Positions 25,280 through 33,139 of a DNA stretch of 36,459 nucleotides are shown here, piece by piece; position 1 is the stretch's first letter, and every line of letters begins with the position of its first letter. The notes beneath the pieces are model-generated. The model was not told the origin of the DNA and searched no databases. It saw nothing but the letters and a program-made list of their open reading frames with translations. Made by a program: the position numbers and the translations under genes. The stretch covers positions 1 to 36,459 of the forward strand of contig JAQGKC010000262.1 of NCBI GenBank assembly GCA_028290305.1, written 5' to 3'. This stretch comes from Bradyrhizobium sp. GTDB lineage: Bacteria; Pseudomonadota; Alphaproteobacteria; Rhizobiales; Xanthobacteraceae.

Positions 25280-25924
25280 ATGAAAGGTGTCGCGCGTAAA
25301 CGGGCTAAGTCCAAGCTACCAAAGACAAAATCCAGCGCGACCGCGGACGCGCCCGGTCTGCGGCAGCGCAAGCGGCAGCAAACCCGTGAGCGTTTGACCC
25401 GGATGGCCATGGCTTTGTTTCTCGAGCGCGGTTTTGAAGCGACCACACTCGATGACATCGCGGCCGCCGCGGATATTTCGCGCCGCAGCTTCTTCCACTA
25501 TTTTGCCTCGAAGGAAGATGTGGTTTTCGCCTGGCAGGAGGAGAGCACGGCGGCGTTGATTGCCGCGGTCGCCGCGCGGCCCGCCAGCGAATCCATGCTC
25601 GCGGCCGCGGAGAACGCGATTTCCGCAATGATCAAGCGGCTCGAGCCCGGCGAAGCGATGGCGATGGCGCGGCTCAAGCGCGACAATCCGGCCTTGCAGG
25701 CTCGCGATCAGGTCAAATACGAAAAGCTTGAGCGCGCTTTGGCGGAGGCGCTCGGCAAGCGCGCGGGCCATAAAACGGAAAAGCTTCAGGCCCGGCTGGT
25801 CGCGATGATCGCGACGGGTGCGATGCGGATCGGCGGCGAGTTCTGGGTCGCCGAAGGCGCGCGCGGAAAACCGGAAACGCTGGTAAAGCGAACCTTCGCC
25901 GCGATACGGGCGATCCTCGACTGA
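25280..25924 (+). CDS. TetR/AcrR family transcriptional regulator
   Basis: A 214-residue repressor-type regulator. After a basic N-terminal tail (about 30 residues rich in Lys/Arg) comes the TetR DNA-binding domain: RQQTRERLTRMAMALFLERGFEATTLDDIAAAADISRRSFFHYFASKEDVVF, with recognition helix SRRSFFHYF. The C-terminal helical domain (75-214) would bind an inducer. The ATG at 25280 is the only sensible start; AGAGG lies about ten bases upstream. It is divergent from the SDR gene, and the shared gap contains a symmetric site. The basic extension in front of the HTH may strengthen DNA contact. Confidence 0.9.
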   Translation: MKGVARKRAKSKLPKTKSSATADAPGLRQRKRQQTRERLTRMAMALFLERGFEATTLDDIAAAADISRRSFFHYFASKEDVVFAWQEESTAALIAAVAARPASESMLAAAENAISAMIKRLEPGEAMAMARLKRDNPALQARDQVKYEKLERALAEALGKRAGHKTEKLQARLVAMIATGAMRIGGEFWVAEGARGKPETLVKRTFAAIRAILD

Positions 25925-26014
25925 TCGCCTGTATCTGGCGCCCTCAAACCGACGCGGGAGAGAGACCACAGGCGCGCCGATCGGGCGCGCCTGGAAAGGT
26001 CGAATATATGCCGA

Positions 26015-26518
26015 TCAGGCGAATGTCGGCGCCGGCCGGAATCGCCGCACCGCGCCGATGATCACAATGATGAAGAACAGAAGCACAAGGCCTTGCACCG
26101 CCGCGAACGGCGGCTCGGCCGGCGGCACGCTCGGCGCGAGCGCATGCAGCACGGGTATCTTGAGGAAGCTCTGGATGATCAGCACGAACACGTTCAGATA
26201 AAGCGACGTCATCGCGGTCACCACATAAATCCAGCGCCACGCGCCGGAAAGCTTCATGCCGTAAAGCGCAATACACGCAATCGCCAGCAGCACCAGCGAC
26301 AGAATGCCGATCATGTGCGACGGCAATAGCTGGGTGAACGGAAACAGAAAGCCGGTAGCGCTGGTTAGAATCGTGAACAGCAGGAATATCGCAGTCATGC
26401 CGGGCATTCGATTGGAGCCAAGCAGACCGAACATAACAATGATGCCCGAAACGATTCCGATCAGACTTATGATCACGTGCACCGTAGTAAATGTAGCCAG
26501 ACTCATACCTAAGATCAT
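26015..26518 (-). CDS. Hypothetical integral membrane protein, four helices
   Basis: A 167-residue protein with four strongly hydrophobic helices: TVHVIISLIGIVSGIIVMFGLL, MTAIFLLFTILTSATGFLFPF, MIGILSLVLLAIACIALYGM and a C-terminal pair around WIYVVTAMTSLYLNVFVLII and VQGLVLLFFIIVIIGAV, ending in a short basic tail RRFRPAPTFA. No charged or motif residues suggest an enzyme or channel. The ATG at 26516-26518 is preceded by a strong GGGGAGCGCATC site. It stands alone between the TetR gene and the alpha/beta hydrolase. It may be a small membrane protein of the DoxX or DUF type, but I cannot name the family. Confidence 0.75.
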   Translation of the reverse strand: MILGMSLATFTTVHVIISLIGIVSGIIVMFGLLGSNRMPGMTAIFLLFTILTSATGFLFPFTQLLPSHMIGILSLVLLAIACIALYGMKLSGAWRWIYVVTAMTSLYLNVFVLIIQSFLKIPVLHALAPSVPPAEPPFAAVQGLVLLFFIIVIIGAVRRFRPAPTFA

Positions 26519-26662
26519 GATGCGCTCCCCCCTTTTGAGATAGGGGCGGATGCTACGACTCCCGACGAGAAATTGCTACACGCGGAGATCGATCAAACGA
26601 GCGCGCGCGATGCCTGAATCTTTTGCAAAGTTGTCACAAAATGACGCCAACACTTAGTCCTC

Positions 26663-27499
26663 CTAGCGATCCAGGAATTCGACCAACTTCAGGATCACCT
26701 GATCCGGCGCTTCTTCCATCAGCCAATGTCCCGCCCCTTTGACGAGTACGCCCTCGACATCAGTCGCCACCATCCTGCCTTGCTCGATCAGGAACGGTCC
26801 GCCGGCTTTCTCTCCTGAAAGCACCAGCAGCGGCGTCGTCAGTTTGGTTGTTGCAAAGCCCGCGAAATCCTCGGCGTCCTCGGGGAAGGCGCGGAAAACT
26901 TCCATCCCGGCCTTCATGTGACCAGGCCTGGCATACTCGTTGGCGTAGAACTTCCGATCGGCTTCCGAGACGGACCTGGCGGGATCGGCGGCAAAATCAT
27001 TCCAGAAATGCTCGAGGTAAATACGTTCACGGCCGGTGACCAACGCCAGCGGCGTCTTGCCGTAGAAATGGAAATGCCAGAGATCGCGCAGCAGAAAAAC
27101 GCTATTCCAGTCGCCGACGCCGGGCAGGAACGCTTCCATCAGCACCAGCCGGTCGACTTCGCTGGGGTATTGCGCCGCATAGGCATAGGCGACCATCAGC
27201 CCGATATCGTGACCGACCAGCCGGATGCGGTCGTAGTTGAGGCTCTTCACCAGCGCGTGGATATCCTGCGCCATTGCCGCCTTGGCATATCCATCCTCAG
27301 GTGCGGAGGATTCACCAAAGCCACGCAGGTCCGGCGCGATCACGGTATGTTGGTCGGAAAGTTTTGTAATCAGCGGCAGCCACATGTGGCTGGTTTCGGC
27401 AAAGCCGTGCAGCAGCACGATGGGATCGCCCTTGCCGGCGACCAGATAATGCAGCTTGACGCCATTGACCTCGGCGAATTTGCTTTCCGGCGACGGCAT
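26663..27499 (-). CDS. Alpha/beta hydrolase, epoxide hydrolase/haloacid dehalogenase type
   Basis: A 278-residue enzyme of the alpha/beta fold. HGFAETSHMW is the oxyanion-hole HGxx segment, APDLRGFGES follows, and the nucleophile elbow is VGHDIG with Asp98 rather than Ser, which marks the epoxide hydrolase and haloalkane/haloacetate dehalogenase branch. The catalytic His lies in GAGHWLMEEAP near the C-terminus. So it probably cleaves epoxides or C-halogen bonds through an aspartyl ester. The ATG at 27497-27499 has AAGGGG six bases upstream; an alternative TTG at 27530-27532 overlaps the stop of the UBP zinc finger gene. It is the third gene of the flavoprotein - UBP - hydrolase row. Confidence 0.9.
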   Translation of the reverse strand: MPSPESKFAEVNGVKLHYLVAGKGDPIVLLHGFAETSHMWLPLITKLSDQHTVIAPDLRGFGESSAPEDGYAKAAMAQDIHALVKSLNYDRIRLVGHDIGLMVAYAYAAQYPSEVDRLVLMEAFLPGVGDWNSVFLLRDLWHFHFYGKTPLALVTGRERIYLEHFWNDFAADPARSVSEADRKFYANEYARPGHMKAGMEVFRAFPEDAEDFAGFATTKLTTPLLVLSGEKAGGPFLIEQGRMVATDVEGVLVKGAGHWLMEEAPDQVILKLVEFLDR

Positions 27500-27528
27500 C
27501 GAATACCCCTTCGTGTTGAAAAATATCT

Positions 27529-27837
27529 TCAATAATAGCGCGGGATCGGTCCGTTATGCGGCGTCTTCCGGTCCGACAGGTCGAACAGTACTTCATCGAC
27601 ATAGCACCAGCCCCATCCTTCGGGCGGATCGTAGCCCTCGATGATCGGATGCCGGGTGGCGTGAAAATGCTTGGTCGCGTGCTTGTTGGGAGAATCGTCG
27701 CAGCAGCCGACGTGACCGCAGGTGCGGCAGATCCGCAAATGCAGCCATACGCTGCCGATCTTCAGGCATTCCTCGCAACCGAGCGCGCTCGGCGTGACGT
27801 CGCGGATGCCACTGAGGTGGGTGCAGCGCTTTGCCAT
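27529..27837 (-). CDS. UBP-type zinc finger domain protein
   Basis: A 102-residue protein that is almost entirely a ZnF-UBP domain. Likely zinc ligands are Cys5, His7, Cys21, Cys24, Cys37, Cys40, Cys45 and the histidines of HATKHFHATRHP (53-63); WLHLRICRTCGHVGCCDDSP is the classical signature. In eukaryotes this fold binds the free C-terminal tail of ubiquitin. In bacteria, stand-alone copies are known but their partner is not. The protein ends RKTPHNGPIPRYY. It is encoded just downstream of the cNMP/thioredoxin-reductase-like gene on the same strand, with a family A repeat in between, and upstream of the alpha/beta hydrolase. Such zinc finger and flavoprotein pairs recur in other bacteria, as far as I recall. 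Confidence 0.9.
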   Translation of the reverse strand: MAKRCTHLSGIRDVTPSALGCEECLKIGSVWLHLRICRTCGHVGCCDDSPNKHATKHFHATRHPIIEGYDPPEGWGWCYVDEVLFDLSDRKTPHNGPIPRYY

Positions 27838-27854
27838 TCTCTAACCCCTGTCGC

Positions 27855-27982
27855 TAGATCATGATCCGATTAGATTGAATCGGATCATGATCTCATCTCT
27901 TGGTTTGAGCATGATCTCCGCGCAAACGCATAGCGTTTATTGCGAGGGAAAACCGGTTCCCACTTTTCTGGATCATGCTCTA
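27855..27982. repeat. Palindromic intergenic element, family A (copy 2), double hairpin
   Basis: A unit of about 128 bp. Left half: stem of 15 bp (27857-27871 with 27878-27892) around a six-base loop. Right half: GAGCATGATC (27907-27916) and GATCATGCTC (27971-27980) enclose a longer stem with AACGCATAGCGTT. The sequence matches the elements at 6883-6987 and 19449-19499 in the right half. The last bases (CTA, 27980-27982) are the reverse complement of the TAG stop of the flavoprotein gene. Confidence 0.85.
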
Positions 27983-29695
27983 AAGCGCTGGCTTCTGTGC
28001 GTCGCCGAGGAAATGATGCAGTGCCGCCACCACCTGGGCGCCCTCGCCGATCGCGCCGCCGACCCGCTTGACCGATCCCGAGCGCACGTCGCCAACCGCG
28101 AATACGCCGGGCACCGAGGTTTCCAGCGCCGACGACAAATCTCCTCTGGCCATTTTGCACTGCGCGCCCGTTATCACGAAGCCGCCGCGGTCAACCATGA
28201 CGCCGCAGCCGTCGAGCCAGCCCGTGGCAGGATCGGCGCCGACGAACAGGAATAGATTGCGGATGTCCATGCTGCTTTGTTCGCCAGACAACCGACTGCG
28301 CCAGCGCACGCGTTCAAGGGAAGCGTCTTGCGCGCCTTCGAGCGCGACCACTTCGGTGTTGAACACCAATTCGATGTTCGCCGTAGCCTCAATGCGCTCG
28401 ATCAGGTAACGCGACATGCTGGCGCCAAGGCCGCCGCCGCGGATCGCCATGTGGACCCGGCGGGCATAGCCCGACAGGAACACCGCGGCCTGTCCGGCGG
28501 AGTTGCCGCCGCCGACCAGCACCACATCCTGTTCCGAACATAGCCGCGCCTCGATCGGAGACGCCCAGTACCAGACGCCGCGGCCTTCGAAATCGGCAAG
28601 GTTTGTGATCTCGGGACGCCGGTAACGCGCGCCGCTCGCCACCACGACCGATTTCGCACGCAGCACATCGCCATCGTCGAGCTTCAGCCCAAGGGCACCG
28701 TCCTCGCGCGAACAATCAAGCGACGTTACCGCGACCGGAATCATGATGTCGGCGCCGAATTTTTGCGCCTGGTTGAAGGCGCGTGCAGTCAGCGCCAGCC
28801 CGGAGATTCCGGTCGGAAAGCCCAAATAATTCTCAATGCGCGCGCTGGCGCCGGCTTGCCCTCCGAACGACCGCGCGTCGCACACCGCAACGCTAAGCCC
28901 CTCTGACGCCGCATAGACCGCGGTCGACAATCCAGCGGGACCGCTGCCCACGACGGCGACGTCGTAGACCTTATCCTTGGCGAGCGCGCGTATCATACCC
29001 ATCGCACGGGCAAGTTCGGATTCGCTGGGATTGCGAAGCACGGTGCCATCAGGGGTCACCACCAGCGGCCAATCGGTTGGCGAGGGCGAATAACGCGCAA
29101 TCAGTTCGGCGGCATCGTGATCCGTGGCCGGGTCGAGCAGATGATGCGGATTGCCGTTGCGGGTGAGAAATCCCCGCAGGCGGATGACGCCGCGCGAATT
29201 AGCCGGTCCGATCAGCACCGGGCCGCCGGCGCCGGCCTGGATCAAATTGACCCGGCGAAGAATAAGCGCCCGCATGATGCGCTCACCGAGATCGGCTTCA
29301 GCGACCAAGAGCGCCCGCAATCGCTCCGGTGGAACCAACAGGGTTTCGACATCGCCTTCAGCGTGGCCGTCAACCAGTGCGACGCGGCCCGAAAGTTGAC
29401 CGATTTCGGCGAGAAATTGACCCGGTCCCTGGTCGATCACCGGCGTGACGTGGCCAAGGCCGTCGCGCTGGGTGATTGCGACATGGCCGGACAATATGAC
29501 GAACATGCCAGGTCCGGGCTTGCCGGTCTCGAACAGCTTTTCGCCGTCCTTGTAACGACTGATCTCGCCGAACCGGCGTATGCGCGCGATCTCCTGCGAC
29601 GTCAGCGGAGGAAAGGTCTGCTCGTGGCGCGGGAATGCCGACGCCGTTGGTGCGCTGCTCTTCGCCTTGTTTCCTTCCGTGGTATCCACACCCAT
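27980..29695 (-). CDS. cNMP-binding-like / Trx-like / thioredoxin-reductase-like flavoprotein
   Basis: A 571-residue protein of three parts. Residues 25-150 form a cyclic-nucleotide-binding-like domain (KDGEKLFETGKPGPGMFVILSG), but the phosphate-binding Arg-x-Ala segment is replaced (QLSGRVALVDGHA), so it may not bind cAMP. Residues 160-235 look like a thioredoxin-fold insert (LRGFLTRNGNPHHLLDPATD to PLVVTPDGTVLRNPS) without CxxC. Residues 240-571 are thioredoxin-reductase-like: FAD motif VVGSGPAG at 248-255, NADPH motif VVLVGGGNSAG and VGDVRSGSVKRVGGAIGEGAQVV. The redox CxxC of real thioredoxin reductase is missing (WYWASPIEARLC, 375-386). It probably moves electrons or senses redox without dithiol exchange. 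Its stop codon lies in a repeat edge. Confidence 0.92.
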   Translation of the reverse strand: MGVDTTEGNKAKSSAPTASAFPRHEQTFPPLTSQEIARIRRFGEISRYKDGEKLFETGKPGPGMFVILSGHVAITQRDGLGHVTPVIDQGPGQFLAEIGQLSGRVALVDGHAEGDVETLLVPPERLRALLVAEADLGERIMRALILRRVNLIQAGAGGPVLIGPANSRGVIRLRGFLTRNGNPHHLLDPATDHDAAELIARYSPSPTDWPLVVTPDGTVLRNPSESELARAMGMIRALAKDKVYDVAVVGSGPAGLSTAVYAASEGLSVAVCDARSFGGQAGASARIENYLGFPTGISGLALTARAFNQAQKFGADIMIPVAVTSLDCSREDGALGLKLDDGDVLRAKSVVVASGARYRRPEITNLADFEGRGVWYWASPIEARLCSEQDVVLVGGGNSAGQAAVFLSGYARRVHMAIRGGGLGASMSRYLIERIEATANIELVFNTEVVALEGAQDASLERVRWRSRLSGEQSSMDIRNLFLFVGADPATGWLDGCGVMVDRGGFVITGAQCKMARGDLSSALETSVPGVFAVGDVRSGSVKRVGGAIGEGAQVVAALHHFLGDAQKPAL

Positions 29696-29750
29696 CTCGA
29701 TCTCACATCCTCACATCTCTCTAAACAAACCCGCCGCGAAGCAAACCCGG

Positions 29751-29972
29751 CTATTCGCCCGGCTTTTTTCCGCTCCCGTCATATGGCGAGACCTCGTCGC
29801 CATTGGAAGGTGCGGTCGCCGGATCGCTTCGTCCCCTCGCCTGCGATTTTCGCCGCTTGAGATTTTCGCGCAATGCCAGCTTCAGCCGATCTTGTCTTGA
29901 ATCCTTTCTTGGCTTCGGATTCTTCGCGACGACCAGGGCTTGCCTCTCGCGTTTGTCGTTCTCATCCTTCAT
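29751..29972 (-). CDS. Small basic hypothetical protein
   Basis: A 73-residue, highly charged protein: MKDENDKRERQALVV, then PKPRKDSRQDRLKLALRENLKRRKSQARGR, a strongly basic helix, and a Ser/Gly/Pro-rich tail. The LxLALRENLKRRKSQAR core resembles small conserved proteins found widely in alphaproteobacteria, but I know no function. The basic helix could bind nucleic acid. It lies between the flavoprotein gene and the divergent NTF2-like gene; its ATG at 29970-29972 has GGG eight bases upstream. Confidence 0.7.
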   Translation of the reverse strand: MKDENDKRERQALVVAKNPKPRKDSRQDRLKLALRENLKRRKSQARGRSDPATAPSNGDEVSPYDGSGKKPGE

Positions 29973-30028
29973 CGTGAACCCATTCGCATGCGTCGCATCT
30001 TAAACGATATCACCGGGAGAACAGATCG

Positions 30029-30475
30029 ATGGGCGAAATTCACGCGCTGGCGCCTTTGCCGCAACGGACTTTGGACGGCTGGCATCGCTTTGTCGCATCA
30101 GGCGATCAGAGCCTGCTGCAGCCCTTGCTTGCCGAACATATTGTGTTTCGCTCTCCGTTCGTGCAATCGCCGATTCCCGGACGCCCCGCGACCTTGCTGG
30201 TGCTGACGACGGTGGTGCAGATTTTCGAGAATTTTCGCTACCACCGGACGTTTGTCGCAGGCTCTCATGACGCCGCGCTGGAATTTGGCGCCAATATCGG
30301 TAAATGGCAGCTCAAAGGCATCGATCTCATCAAATTCAATGACGCTGGCGAAATGATCGAGTTCGAGGTCATGGTCCGCCCCATCAAGGCCCTGCAGGCG
30401 CTGGGGGAGGAAATGGGGAACCGAATTGGCCCGCAACTGAGCCGGCTGAAGGAGGCTGCTGCCGCTCCGCGCTGA
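30029..30475 (+). CDS. NTF2-like/SnoaL-like family protein
   Basis: A 148-residue cytosolic protein. The pattern of a first helix (LDGWHRFVASGDQSLLQPLLAEHIVFRSPF), a middle helix with LLVLTTVVQIFENFRYHRTFV, and strands ALEFGANIGKWQLKGIDLIKFNDAGEMIEFEVMVRPIKAL is typical of the NTF2/SnoaL cone fold, which holds small hydrophobic ligands and in some members catalyses isomerisation or hydrolysis. No catalytic set is evident. The ATG follows GGGAGAACAGATCG, a good binding site. It lies 115 bp before tRNA-Thr and has no obvious partner. Confidence 0.8.
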   Translation: MGEIHALAPLPQRTLDGWHRFVASGDQSLLQPLLAEHIVFRSPFVQSPIPGRPATLLVLTTVVQIFENFRYHRTFVAGSHDAALEFGANIGKWQLKGIDLIKFNDAGEMIEFEVMVRPIKALQALGEEMGNRIGPQLSRLKEAAAAPR

Positions 30476-30590
30476 TTGCGCCCTTTTTGATGGGTCGCAG
30501 GCCGGTCCCGCGCTTGCGCGAGAGGGGGCCTTGTGGCAAGGATCGGCCGCCTTGTAGGAGCCTTTTTGGCTGATTCCCGCCTCCCGGCAT

Positions 30591-30665
30591 GCTGCCGTAG
30601 CTCAGTGGTAGAGCACTCCATTGGTAATGGAGAGGTCGACAGTTCAATCCTGTCTGGCAGCACCA
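30591..30665 (+). tRNA. tRNA-Thr (GGT)
   Basis: A 75-nt cloverleaf with encoded CCA (30663-30665). Acceptor stem GCTGCCG pairs with TGGCAGC including one G-T pair; D-arm TAGCTCAGTGGTAGAGC; anticodon arm CTCCA-TTGGTAA-TGGAG with anticodon GGT; T-arm ACAGTTCAATCCTGT. Everything downstream to the window end looks accessory, so this tRNA may mark the boundary of an integrated region; no direct repeat of its 3' end was found in the window. Confidence 0.96.
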
Positions 30666-31151
30666 GTTCTCCAGCGCAGAAGCACTTTAAAAACCAGCAT
30701 AAATTCACGTTTTCGTTCGATCGCCGGTTTCAGCATTTCAGCTATTTCGGATGGAACAGACCGAGAAAGCATGTGTCAGCTGACAAAACTGGCACAACAG
30801 TTCGCATTTTGTCCATTCTCACACGCAATGTTTTCGGCGCGTTGCCAACCCCGTCACACCCTGTATCCAAAGAGAAGATAAGAGGCGCGCCCCAATCGTC
30901 CGCCTCATTATGACGCCCTGCCAAGCTCGATTTTATCGGTGAGGCGGGCAGGCCTCGAACCGGCAACAGACCGCCAGCAGCAAACTGCAGTTGGGTTCAA
31001 ATCGAGCGCATGCAACAACCGATTGTTGCGATTGGTTGAAAGCACAATTCCTAGGCTGGCGGCATAGTTACTCTTACCCGGGGTCACAGGTTCGAAATCG
31101 AATCAGTCCCTGCCTTGCCCGCCGACGTCCGAAACAGCGCCTGCTATTTCG
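30666..31151. other. Gene-free stretch after tRNA-Thr with tRNA-like scraps
   Basis: About 490 bp in which I find no supportable gene. Two short segments look like tRNA T-arms without the rest of a cloverleaf: minus strand around 30950-30970 (GGTTCGAGGCC) and plus strand around 31083-31096 (GGTCACAGGTTCGAA). The second is preceded by ACTCTTACCCGG, reminiscent of an anticodon arm. These may be scars of integration at tRNA genes. The rest shows no repeats or promoters I can support. Confidence 0.4.
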
Positions 31152-32098
31152 TCACCGTCCGATGAGTTTACGCTGCTCGGATTCGAGCAATTGCTGCTTC
31201 TGCTCATCAGTGAGGGCGCCGAGACCAATAACTTGAAGGCGACTGTTTGGATCGTAGCTCTGCTGGTTCCTGAGCTTGCGCCGCTGATCATCTTCCCGGC
31301 GAGGCTCCGGGTTACCATCCTCGCCGCCGCCATAGCCCAGCACCTCGACGATGATGATCGAGGGCCGGTCATTGTTGTTGGTCAGGGTGGGTAGCCCCGT
31401 TTGCTGGGGTGGCTGCGGTCGCATTCGATGTCGACAGCGCCCCGCTGATGTTCGGCGCCTGCACAGTCGGAATTCCGGGCGAGGTGCCCTGCACCGTGAT
31501 GTTGGCGGCATTGACGATTTGCAGTGCGGCAAGGTTGATGTTCCCGGAGACGCGGATGCCGGCTTCACCCGCGTCAATGGTACCAAGCGGTGCGATCAGG
31601 TCGATGTTGCCAGGCGGCACTTCCGGAATAGGATTGAGTGTGGCGATGTCGGCGCCGGTCGAAGGGACTTGCGGCGACAGCGACACATTGCCGTAGATGT
31701 CGTAGACCCGCTGCGGCGGCGTCAGCACGACCGTGTCTTCGAACCGCGGCCGGCGTTGATGTCGCCCTGCGCCGACCAGGCGATAATGTTGCCTCCGAAG
31801 GTCGTCATGATGCGGCTTTCGCCGAGCAGGATGCTGCCCAGCGAATAGAGGTCGATATCTCCCGAGCCTTGAGTCAGCAGGCCGGCGTCCCCGGTGGATT
31901 TGCGCCTTCGACGCCGAGGAGGGTTTCGCCGCCGGGCGTCAGCGTCTGGATCGCTCCGCCGGATACGGTATGGATGCCCGAAGGCCCGAACAACGTGATG
32001 GTGCCCGAATAGGTAATCGGATTGCCGTTCGCATCGGTTGTCGGGAACAGTGTGGCGATCGCGTCCTGGCCGACGATATAGCTCTTGTGGTGGATGCG
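31152..32098 (-). pseudogene. Filamentous haemagglutinin-like adhesin, C-terminal remnant with frameshifts
   Basis: Read in minus-strand order and crossing frames, the sequence gives one continuous adhesin-like protein. It runs from HKSYIVGQDAIATLFPTTDA and SGTITLFGPSGIHTVSGGAI through GSGDIDLYSLGSILLGESRI and NIIAWSAQGDINAGRGSKT to LTPPQRVYDIYGNVSLSPQ and LAALQIVNAANITVQGTS, then IIIVEVLGYGGGEDGNPEPR and GLGALTDEQKQQLLESEQRK. Frame changes are needed near 31895, 31737 and 31400. Such repetitive beta-helix tails belong to large secreted filamentous haemagglutinin proteins. The whole N-terminus, including the secretion domain, is absent, replaced by the start of a sigma factor gene. It is non-functional. 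Confidence 0.75.
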
Positions 32099-32099
32099 C

Positions 32100-32210
32100 G
32101 GCGTCGGCGGACCCGAGGCGACGAGTCAATCGCTGCCGGAGGTCATCGTACCTCTCAACCAGCAATTGCCGGAGCGCCGTCCAACTTGCTTCGTCGTCCT
32201 TCCCGCTCAT
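32100..32210 (-). pseudogene. ECF sigma factor (FecI-like) N-terminal fragment
   Basis: ATG at 32208-32210 opens MSGKDDEASWTALRQLLVER followed by YDDLRQRLTRRLGSADA, the typical first helix of FecI-like ECF sigma factors in this group (region 2 start). After about 37 codons the frame runs straight into adhesin DNA at about 32096-32102 and becomes nonsense. The regions 2.4 and 4 needed for promoter recognition are lost. The gene lies 57 bp behind the STN-domain gene, the expected order for a cell-surface signalling operon. Confidence 0.65.
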
Positions 32211-32267
32211 GCTACGGGCGCGCCGTTGGTGCCGGATTCCACCAACTCGGTTTGCGGGAAACGACCA

Positions 32268-32940
32268 TCAGTGTCTCATCCCCACGCACTCGTCCTCTCC
32301 ACTCGGCGGGCCGGCTCTCAGAACCATGGTGACGGGCTGCGGCAGGCCGGCAGGCGGCGCTTCGTCGAAAGCTACATGCGTCAGCACATCGGTGATCGCC
32401 GTATCGCGCGAGACTGTCCCGGTCGAGTTCAGCAAGCCTGGATTTTCGAGCCTGCCCGAACTGCCGATCCAGAACTGCATGGCAAGCCTGAACGCACCCG
32501 GCCGCGTCTCAGGCCGGCGGCACAACGGCAGCCATGACTCCCACCTGAACACTGCCAAGAAATTGATTGAAATCCGCGATTTGGCGATTCAGTCCTGCCC
32601 GCGAACGCGGCCCCGCTGGCACCAGTGTAAACGCCCGCTCTTCGGTGTAGTCGAAATCGAGACCTGTCCCCGAAAGAAGCAGCCGCAAAGCCGCTTCCTG
32701 AGTGTACACGCCTTTCACTTCGGTCGATCGTCGGCCAGACGTCAGCGCGGTTTCATAGAGGACTTGCAAGCGGCTCGCCGCGCCATAAGCATCCAGCGCC
32801 ACCTCGAGCGGTTGCGACGGAATATTGAACTGAGTCCCCGCCTCACGACCAGATGACTGAGCATAGATGGTATTTTCCGTGACCACGAGAACTGATGTCA
32901 CGATCAGAAACGCCGACGCCCATCTCCGATACGGATGCAT
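32268..32940 (-). pseudogene. STN / TonB-C-like signalling protein, frameshifted
   Basis: The 5' part (ATG 32938-32940) encodes a signal peptide (ending TIYAQSSG) and a secretin/TonB short N-terminal (STN) domain: FNIPSQPLEVALDAYGAASRLQVLYETALT, GVYTQEAALRLLLSGTGLDF and TLVPAG. After FNQFLGSVQVGVMAA the frame ends at VVPPA. In the next frame the protein resumes as CRRPETRPGAFRLAMQFWIG and on to PQPVTMVLRAGPPSGEDECV, a TonB C-terminal-like domain. A single extra base near 32527-32533 explains it. In intact relatives both parts form one periplasmic protein that partners a FecI/FecR sigma system. Confidence 0.75.
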
Positions 32941-33139
32941 AAATGCAGCGTTTTCGTTCCAGGATGGTTCTAGGTCGTGAACCCATAAATATGCCGGGCG
33001 GACGGCTTGCCAGAGTCGGCTATGCACCAATAGCGACCAAATTCTGCAGCGCAGCTAAATGACGCGGTGGGCCAGAAGCTGACCTCGGTGATCCGGGCCC
33101 ATAAGGATGTCCAAACTGAGCCCCTCCGTCCTTCCTAGT

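Noticed and set aside
27500..27532. Upstream TTG start of the alpha/beta hydrolase overlapping the UBP gene stop
   Set aside because: The ATG at 27497-27499 has a strong AAGGGG site and gives the usual N-terminus.
30940..31010. Possible minus-strand tRNA suggested by ggcgggcaggcctcgaacc
   Set aside because: No matching 5' acceptor strand, D-arm or anticodon arm at the right distance; at most a relic.
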